DNA of 64,000 bases from Microvelia longipes (lineage: Eukaryota; Arthropoda; Insecta; Hemiptera; Veliidae), in assembly GCA_018340805.1 (NCBI GenBank), contig JACMZG010001908.1, forward strand, positions 43,998,405 through 44,062,404. The letters run 5' to 3'. Under the pieces are notes generated by a model. The model saw only the letters and a program-made list of their open reading frames with translations. It had not been told where the DNA came from and did no database searches. Below are positions 57,210 to 64,000 of this stretch, piece by piece; the stretch's first letter is position 1, and the number at the start of each line of letters is the position of its first letter. The translations under genes and the position numbers were made by a program.

Positions 57210-57473
57210 CTGGTAATAGGATATTCAGGCAAAGCTATAGAACTTTGGAAATCAAACGAATCTTCTCTCTGTATTATCTTGGGTTTCAGGTGAATGAGAT
57301 TGTCAAAGTAACAAAATGGGTTAAAATTTTATCATATTTTGTCTCAAATTGTTAATTTAAAAATTGTCAATTCCGTTCTATCAACTTTTTATATTTTTTT
57401 TATCAATTAATTGGCCCCAAATGAATAATTTGTATTTTTAAAATTTCTAGTTAAAATATCAGCATTTTAAAAT

Positions 57474-57985
57474 ATTAGTTCTGTTGTCAATATAAGACTG
57501 TGAACTTAAATTTATTGTAGTTCTGTTGTCTATAAAAAGACTGTGAACTTACATTTTTACAGTAGTTCTGTTGTCTATATAAGACTGTGAACTTAAATTT
57601 TTATTGTAGTTCTGTTGTCTATAAATGACTGTGAACTTAAATAGTAGTTCTGTTGTCAATAAAAAGACTGTGAACTTAAAGTTATAGTAGTTCCGTTGTC
57701 TATAAAAAGACTGTGAACTTAAAGTTATTGTAGTTCTGTTGTCAATATAAGACTGTGAACTTACATTTTTATAGTAGTTCTGTTGTCTATATAAGACTGT
57801 GAACTTAAATTTTTATAGTAGTTCTGTTGTCTATAATAAGACAGTGAACTTAAAATGATTGTAGTTCTGTTGTCTATAATAAGACTGTGAACTCAAAGTT
57901 ATTGTAGTTCTGTTGTCTATAATAAGACTGTGAACTTAAAATGATTGTAGTTCTGTTGTCTATAAAAAGACTGTGAACTTAAAGA
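57474..57985 (-). repeat. Minisatellite, 43-bp unit, about 12 copies, inside LTR element
   Basis: Units contain GTAGTTCTGTTGTCTATAA and AAGACTGTGAACTTAAA on the plus strand, with small length changes at the A/T-rich joint. The array lies inside the retroelement, between the gag remnant and the downstream LTR. Confidence 0.95.
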
Positions 57986-58094
57986 GTCTATGATAGCTCT
58001 TATTTTTTTCCTTTATTAAGACCTGAAATTTTTATTTGAAGTAATACTTCTGAACTAGTCAATGAATTTGACATATTAAAAATAAAAGAATATT

Positions 58095-58795
58095 TCTTCT
58101 TAATTTTTTACTGGAATAATTTTTATGTGCTGGCAATTCCAGGCACAATGGTTCTGTCTACATAAATATAATGGACAACTTAGTCTAATATGACATGTCT
58201 TTCCATTATGATTTTTAAGACATATATTACAACAATTTTTGTTGTTATTAAATAATTTGACTTTCGAATCTAAAGTCATTCTTTGTGCATTTAAGCAATA
58301 TTTAGATTTAAGAGCAAAATAAACATTTTGTTTTGATATATAAATAGGCTCTGTGGTCTGATAGATTCAGTAAGTCAGATGCCATAGGAATATCTAAATT
58401 GCTAGTCATAAATCTTGACTTAGCTAAATAATTTGTAAAAATAACCCGTAAAAATGTTATCCCAAATATCTATATTTTTTGAAGTTGATGGATTAGAATT
58501 TTGGTTAATGATTTTTAATAATTTAAATTTAACTATTAATACCCTTTTTGTTAACTCATCAGTCTCGTGAAGTTAGTCTCGGATTTCTTCTACACTTCTA
58601 TCTGAATCGATTAATAAATCCAAAATTGTTGCATTCAGTATTTTTAGTTTTTTAAATCTAAAACATATAAATTTGTTTTGAAAGTTAAATTGTCAAATTT
58701 TGTTTCCTTTATAAAATTTTCTATATTTGTTACCAGGGAATTTAAATTTTCTTTGATTGCATTTCGTTTCTTGGTTGTTCGTGCCAAAATCTTCT
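58095..58795 (-). pseudogene. gag remnant with BEL/Pao-type zinc knuckles
   Basis: The upstream part (about 58795-58640, minus strand) translates as a charged helical stretch (RNAIKENLNSLVTNIENFIK). Frame breaks follow. From about 58350 to 58095 a 59-codon open piece contains CNICLKNHNGKTC, then two further cysteine pairs and a histidine in the spacing typical of BEL/Pao Gag (C-x2-C-x3-H-x4-C-x5-C...C-x3-H). Function in the source element is RNA binding and packaging. Here stops and frameshifts make it non-functional. Confidence 0.75.
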
Positions 58796-58819
58796 TTCTT
58801 CTCTGCTACGGTCCCCATA

Positions 58820-58974
58820 TGTTGAATATTTAAGTTGTAAAACTATAACTATAATAAAAATTGGATCCTCCTTTCACTTCTGATTTAATACTACTTCAAA
58901 AAATGACAATCTGACAAATTATAAATTAAATAAAAAATAATAAATAAATAAATAAAATTCAACCATCTCCTACA
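58820..58974 (-). repeat. Upstream LTR of the BEL/Pao-like element
   Basis: 155 bp, pairs with 56763-56916. The 5-bp duplication CCAAT follows at 58975-58979 and precedes the other LTR at 56758-56762. Confidence 0.9.
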
Positions 58975-58979
58975 CCAAT

Positions 58980-60629
58980 TTTAAAAAATTAGCTTCTTAA
59001 TTACAAAAGTTATTACTAATAAATCTCAAAATTGCCAAAAAGGGAACATTGTTTTATCGTTTACCACCCCATTGTTGATATCTAACGTCATCATACCATG
59101 TGATCTTTATTGAAGCTTGTATGAGGATTCCAGAACGCCCAAAAACACTTATTTTTGTTCATTGGTTGTGGAGAAATTACGATTATGGTGATTTTCGTCA
59201 ATCGTAGAATGCAGATTAGAGGTAACTCGCAAAAATAAATTAAAATCCTACATAATCGTTATTAAAAAAATTAGTTTGATGAAAACTACTTCGTTTCTGG
59301 GGGAGAAGGGCCAATAAATGGCAAATCACACAACTAGTCTGTAAAGTGATATTTTATTGCTGTGGAAATTTGTTTATTAACAACAATGAAACCAGCCACT
59401 TTTATTTCCGCAGCGATAAATAATCATTATTTATACTATTTACGTGTAATTGCGTATTTATTAAAAAGAGATGATTTTTGTATGAATAATTTAATTTAAC
59501 TTAATTTAAATAAATAAAAACACAAGATTGGTAAATAAATAAATTAAATAAATTATACACGACTCAGCATTATTTGCACTCATCTGAAGCAGCGTTCCTG
59601 CTTATTTTTAGCGAATTTCTTTTGAAAAGAAATGCGCGTAGGAGTGTGAACACATTCTTAAGTCCCCCAACCAACAGCCATCTTATTAGTATTTTTTTTC
59701 AAATAAAATTCACTACAAAATAAATAAATAAATGAGGATTCTAAATGCGTAATACGGATTTGCAAAGTTACAAGTTCATACTGACCAAATAACTTGATGT
59801 GTTGGCATGTTATAAAAATTCTTTCACAAAAATTTCTAATTTATGTTCAACTAGGTGAAACTTAAACAAACTTAAAAGTCAACTTAAATCAAGTAGCTTA
59901 CGGTAGTATTTAAGATCCCAGATAAGCATAACCATTGTCTAAAACATTCTAAACATGACTCATGACTTTATTAAGCTCACAAAATGTAACATACAAGTAA
60001 CCCTTCTTATTCTATGAATAAAGACTTCATATTAGAATTATTGAACTTTTTAATAACTTAATAATAACTTTACAGGACTTAGCTATTGTTTTCATCACAT
60101 GTGTACATAATAATAAATAATTTAAAATTAAAAATACAGATTTTAAATTTAAAGTAATAGTTGGTTATTTGTAAAACATGTTTGCCCTGGGGAGATTTTA
60201 AGTCCTTCAATAGCGCTTCTTATATTATAGACATGAGAGCCTAAAATAGAACCTTTCTTCCACCTATTAAAGTTTACATCAACTTCCGACTCGGGAAAAA
60301 ACTGTATCGATCAGCATCGATAGAGTATAAACTTTTTTTTTTGTTTCATATTTATAGACCGATGTAAAAAACCATAGATCTCATATTTCTTATGAAAAAA
60401 ATAAAAATCGCCCGGAGCAACTCGAGCAAACTGAAGATGAGCAAACTAAATACCTTGATATCTAACGCAGTATAAAATAGTTTAGATTTAATAGAACAAC
60501 ATTATCGCCTAAAAAAATGATTGATTATGAGATCAGATTTGTTTGAACAAGAATGTTAAATTTTAGGTGAAAATAGGATCGAGTAAAACCTCTGATGATA
60601 AGTGTTTATCAGTGCTTCACCCATCTTTA
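58980..60629. other. Anonymous DNA
   Basis: At about 59608 the AGCGAATTTCTTTTGAAAAG phrase of the decayed repeat seen at 12720 and 38124 occurs. No gene or named element otherwise. Confidence 0.45.
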
Positions 60630-61545
60630 GGAATCTTATCATTTAGAAAGGGTGCACACAATATAACCAAACACACCACCAAGGAATCATCATTTAGGAA
60701 GGGTACACACACTATAACCAAACAACCACCAAGAATCTTATCATTTAGGAAGGTACACAACACATATAACCAAACACACCACCAAGGAATCTTATCATTT
60801 AGGAAGGGTACACACATATACAAGGAATCTTTATCATTTAGAAAGAGTACACAGAATATAACCAAACACACCAAAAAGGAATCTATCATTTAGAAAGGGT
60901 ACACAGAATATAACCAAACACACCATCAATACTTTAGCAATCTTATCATTTAGGAAGGGTACACAAAATATAACCAAACACACCACCAAGGAATCTTATC
61001 ATTTAGGAAGGGTACACACAATATAACCAAACACACCACCAAGGAAACTTATCATTTAGGAAGGGTACACACAATATAACCAAACACACCACCAAAGAAT
61101 CTTATCATTTAGGAAGGGTACACACAATATAACCAAACACACCACCAAGGAATCTTTATCATTTAGGAAGGGTACACACAATATAACCAACACCACCAAG
61201 GAGTCTTATCATTTAAGAAGGGTACACACAATATAACCAAACACACCACCAAGGAATCTAATCATTTAGGAAGGGTACACACAATATAACCAAACACACC
61301 ATCAATACTTTAGCAATTTATCATTTAGGAAGGGTACACACATATAACCAAACACACCATCAATACTTTAGCAATCTTATCATTTAGGAAGGGTACACAC
61401 AATATAACCAAACACACCATCAATACCTTTAGCAATCTTATCATTTAGGAAGGGTACACACAATATAACCAAACACACCATCAATACTTTAGCAATCTTA
61501 TTATTTAGGAAGGGTACACACACTATAACAAAACACACTATCAAT
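60630..61545 (+). repeat. Minisatellite, 53-58-bp unit, about 17 copies
   Basis: Units contain TTATCATTTAGGAAGGGTAC and ACACAATATAACCAAACACA. Two linker types occur: CCACCAAGGAATC in the first part, and CCATCAATACTTTAGCAATC mostly in the last five units. The change of linker shows local homogenisation. Open frames on both strands are artefacts. Confidence 0.95.
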
Positions 61546-61830
61546 ACTTTTCTTAACTTATATGCTCCATAGAAGTTGAATCGTGAAATAAAAAAAAGTG
61601 TAGCCTTGTTACAAATTTTCATTAAAAATATCACTCTTATGAGATGACCAGACGACAAAAGAGGAGGTTTAATTCCGTTTGACCTAGGTTTAGATGAAAC
61701 TCATTTTATGCCGTCGTAGAAGATTAGGACGATAATAGAAACAAAAGTATAAAGATGTTGTATAAACAAAAACAGTGGAAGATGTTAGAAGGAAAAAAGC
61801 AGAAACACTCACAAGGTGGGAAAATGAAAC

Positions 61831-61831
<1 letters not shown>
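61546..61831. other. Anonymous DNA
   Basis: No recognisable feature. Confidence 0.4.
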
Positions 61832-61899
<68 letters not shown>

Positions 61900-61900
61900 A
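61832..61900. repeat. (TA)n microsatellite
   Basis: TA tract of about 70 bp with ATTA interruptions. Confidence 0.95.
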
Positions 61901-62221
61901 AATAACTGCTACCCTATCGTACGGCACTCAAAAACTCTTGTTGAAAGTTGGGTAGACATAATTATGACTTCAATAATTATGATGAAGTCATAACATGATC
62001 CCAAAAGCAGAATCGTTAAGGCCAAAGGTCCCTATTTCAGCTATTTGATGGTTCATTCTACTTGGACACATTTTTTACACTTCTTTACTCTTATGCTTTA
62101 AAATTGTAGAATTTTAAAGCTGTAAATTTGTATAATAATTTTAAATTTCATAAGCACAAATCAGCACAACCAATGTTATATTTATCTCATTTGTTCAAAT
62201 TATTGTCTTTAAATATTGAAG
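61901..62221. other. Anonymous DNA
   Basis: Small inverted motifs (AATTATGA/TCATAATT near 61965-61990) only. Confidence 0.4.
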
Positions 62222-62715
62222 AAATCGGATGTGGGGTACCTCGGAACTTTTGCTTACCACTTTAGATTTTCTACGGTCGACCTCTCTACTTTGGACTCGT
62301 TTCGCTCATCCTCAGAATATACAAGTAATTAAATTTATAGTGCAGCCAGCATTCAGACACGCTTCGCTCGTCCTCAGATGGTAAATACATTAGTTTTATT
62401 CATGGTGGATATCCATCTAGGCACTGACCTCGCTCGATGCTGCTTATCATTTATAATTCAACAAAAACCGTATTGATATACTTGCCGTATTAAAACAAAA
62501 CTTAGGTTGGTAAACACTTCTACCAAATTTCAACTCCATTGGATTATTTTCCGATTTTTTTACATTTTTTTAAAAACGTACACACGTCACCGGAAAAAAT
62601 TGAAATAATGCTGATAATAAAATGAAACTTGGCACATATGTTAGCCTTATACATAGCTATGTGCGTGTTAAATCTCAATCTGATCGCAACATTTTTCGAA
62701 ATTATTGCAATTATT
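62222..62715 (-). mobile_element. Family A copy A17 with 5S module
   Basis: Minus orientation from TCGGATGTGGGGTACCTCGG. The 5S-like module is at 62405-62459. The body extends to CAATCTGATCGCAACATTTTTC and is then lost. Family H starts directly afterwards. Confidence 0.85.
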
Positions 62716-62724
62716 CTTGATTTG

Positions 62725-63240
62725 CAAAATTGAGTAGTATAAAATGATACATGTTTTGCTTGCCAAGCATGATGGCGGTAAGAGAGCATCGCACATCGAG
62801 CCATCAATTATGACCAACGTCGAATGATGGAACAGTTCCCGGGTGTAACATTGCATTTCGTTTGTTACATTTACCTAGGTGTCTCTCGCACAATTATATT
62901 GTGTCAACAGTTCATGTTTTGCAAAACTCAATAGTATCAAATGATATATGTTTTGCTAGCCAAGCGTGATGGCGGTAAAAGAGCACCGCTCGTCTCTGGT
63001 AAATAAATACATCACTTAATATTCTTCGGAATTAATCGAAAGTCAGAGTGGGTTCAGGCTCTGTCGGCGCCCTGATGAGTTAGACGTAACGAAACAGAGT
63101 GGGACATTATATTTTGTCGAGTCATCAATGATGATAACAGAATCAAATGATTAACAGTTCACATATGTAGCACTGCATTTTGCTTGTAACATTTCCTAGG
63201 TGCCTCTCGCACGATTATATACTGTGCGAGAGACACCTAG
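62725..63240 (+). mobile_element. Family H tandem locus, copy H4
   Basis: One incomplete and one near-complete unit in the same orientation. Landmarks such as GAGCCATCAA/GAGTCATCAA repeat at 62798 and 63119, giving a period of about 321 bp. Also repeated are TTGCTTGTAACATTT-type text, CCTAGGTG and GCCAAGCRTGATGGCGGTAA. The first unit lacks the ribozyme region, the second has it. The locus ends in a hairpin made of CTAGGTGCCTCTCGCAC and its complement (63196-63240). No coding frame. Confidence 0.75.
63058..63100 (+). ncRNA. Hammerhead ribozyme with palindromic helix I (H4)
   Basis: Helix III is GCUCUG (63058-63063) with CAGAGU (63095-63100). The triplet is the canonical GUC, with cleavage after 63065. 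Then comes GGCGCC (63066-63071), core CUGAUGA (63072-63078), helix II GUUA-GACG-UAAC (63079-63090) and GAAA (63091-63094). All invariant bases are present. GGCGCC is a perfect six-base palindrome with no loop, so helix I should form between two molecules or two tandem units. An upstream CAGAG (about 63044) can compete for the CUCUG strand. Confidence 0.68.
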
Positions 63241-63264
63241 AACGACGAAATATCGACGACATTG

Positions 63265-63997
63265 ATCCTTAATAATGATAGCTTAAATTTCAAAAAATCT
63301 TAAAACATGGAAAAATGTTGATACGATTGGATTGAGATTTGGCACGCATGAGAGCATGTAGTAATAATATTAATAATGCCCGTTTAGAGCCTTGCGGCTC
63401 ATTAGGGATAACCCCTGCGGGAACAACCTCGGGTGGTAGTAGCAACCGTTACGCTCAAAGTGTATTCTAAAGTTGGCGATAATTTATCTAAACAATAATC
63501 TTCTATAAACTGAGAGCGCAACCTGGGATGCGAACCCCAGACCTCCGTGGGTGTCCAAGGTCAGTGTAAAGACTAACGCCTTAACGACCTCGGCCACGGA
63601 GGCGGCTATGAGAGCATTAGTATGTGTATGTTTTTTTTTAATTTTAAAAATTGGATATTAATCTCATTGAGTTGAACTTTGGTACAAGGGTATATCTTTA
63701 CTTAATTAATAAGTTTCATTTCAATACGACAAGGATATCCATGATTTGGGATGGATCATAAAAGTCAAGAAGAGTCGAGCGTGGTCAGTGCTTGGATGGT
63801 TGACCGCTCTTAATGAAACGGATGTATTTACCATTTGAGGACGAACAAAGGCGAGCCATTTATTGCAGTATAAATGTAAGGACCTGTATATCCTGAAGCG
63901 AGCGAAGCAAGTCCAAAGTAGAATGGATGAGCGTAGTGAATCCGTGAATGCAATGTGATGATGAAAAGTTCCGAGGTACCACGTACCCAATTTTTTA
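63265..63997 (+). mobile_element. Family A copy A18 with 5S module, split by SINE S3
   Basis: The left part (63265-63357) is core and middle text (GATACGATTGGATTGAGATT). After S3 the element resumes at 63618 and carries a good 5S-like module at 63753-63818 (TCGAGCGTGGTCAGTGC, TTGGATGGTTGACCGC). It then has GAGCGAAGCAAGTCC, GATGAGCGTAGTGAATCC and the terminal GGTACCACGTACCCAATTTTTT. Confidence 0.87.
63358..63607 (-). mobile_element. tRNA-derived SINE, family S copy S3, complete
   Basis: 250 bp inside A18, bounded by a perfect 10-bp duplication ATGAGAGCAT (63348-63357 and 63608-63617). On the minus strand the head reads GCCTCCGTGGCCGAGG (A box as in tRNA-Leu/Ser) and GGGGTTCGCATCCCAGG (B box). 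Next come a middle block shared with S2 and a 3' block (GTTCCCGCAGGGGTTATCCC, ATGAGCC) shared with S1. The tail is ATT-rich. This copy defines the family boundaries. Confidence 0.92.
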
Positions 63998-64000
63998 AAC

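Larger units (their letters stand above)
56763..58974 (-). mobile_element. Small BEL/Pao-like LTR retrotransposon
   Basis: Two direct repeats of about 155 bp (56763-56916 and 58820-58974) start TG and end CA. They are flanked by a perfect 5-bp duplication CCAAT. On the minus strand a primer-site-like TGGGGACCGTAGCAG follows the upstream LTR, and a purine stretch (GAGGCGGCAGGA) precedes the downstream LTR. The interior is only about 1.9 kb: a decayed gag region with BEL/Pao-type zinc knuckles, a 43-bp minisatellite and a short open frame. There is no protease, polymerase or integrase, so it is non-autonomous. LTRs differ mainly by small indels, implying a recent insertion. Confidence 0.9.

Noticed and set aside
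60630..61545. CRISPR-like array
   Set aside because: The units repeat in full with no unique spacers, no cas genes and a eukaryotic context. It is a minisatellite. The same reasoning applies to the arrays at 57474 and 27447.
63505..63607. tRNA-Leu or tRNA-Ser gene on the minus strand
   Set aside because: A and B boxes are good, but the acceptor stem does not close. It is the head of SINE S3 with target duplications.
63721..63990. 89-codon minus-strand open frame
   Set aside because: Antisense to the 5S module and 3' end of A18. The same frame is broken in other A copies.

Overview
The window looks like non-coding DNA from an AT-rich animal genome, most likely an invertebrate and probably an arthropod. 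The species cannot be named from the sequence. The evidence is eukaryotic throughout: a nuclear-type tRNA-His with a Pol III terminator, tRNA- and 5S-rRNA-derived dispersed elements, a BEL/Pao-type LTR retrotransposon, a LINE fragment, hAT-like and TA-flanked MITEs, Penelope-type hammerhead ribozymes, long (TA)n tracts and many minisatellites. I found no convincing host protein-coding gene. Nearly all open frames of 60-130 codons are translations of tandem repeats, TA tracts or transposon copies.

The dominant component is one dispersed family, called here family A. It is about 0.8 kb when full and has at least 18 full, partial or interrupted copies in both orientations, about an eighth of the window by my span count. 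Near its 3' end it carries a segment that reads as the internal promoter part of 5S rRNA (A box, intermediate element, C box), followed by a GC-rich stem and a T run. Other families sit inside A copies, so A is the oldest layer: a LINE in A2 (10615-11895), MITE B in A6 and A11, hAT-like MITE C in A6, repeat E in A9 and SINE S in A18.

The second theme is self-cleaving RNA. Five loci (164-202, 2630-2671, 4981-5024, 27080-27119, 50245-50282) show the Penelope-like hammerhead layout: helix I, CUGANGA or a mutated form, helix II, GAAA, and a tiny self-complementary helix III ending in NUH. Two of them sit in long fold-backs. A separate family, H (1757-2019, 7222-7312, 18655-18835, 62725-63240), carries a hammerhead core wired differently: the strand between cleavage site and core is a six-base helix I that is self-complementary (GGCGCC), while helix III is the open stem. 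One H locus is a partial tandem of about 321-bp period, as in a retrozyme-like circular-RNA replicon. This is the best candidate for something undescribed.

Layout. 1-7.2 kb: LINE 3' end, first H copy, two Penelope-type ribozymes, a 40-bp minisatellite. 7.2-15 kb: A copies, LINE insertion, TA tract plus family F. 15-24 kb: 43-bp and 66-bp minisatellites, two complete hAT-like D MITEs, MITE B. 24.4-26.7 kb: a nested A/B/C stack facing another A copy. 27-32 kb: fold-back ribozyme locus and the two largest minisatellites. 33-43.8 kb: A copies, TA tracts, family F, MITE B with an internal 37-bp array. 43.8-47.6 kb: TA-flanked MITE K, SINEs, the tRNA-His gene and the best A copy. 48-56 kb: anonymous AT-rich DNA, long K copy, C/J/D nest. 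56-59 kb: a 5S-derived palindrome and a complete small BEL/Pao-like element. 59-64 kb: a 53-58 bp minisatellite, A copies, the tandem H locus and a SINE-interrupted A copy.
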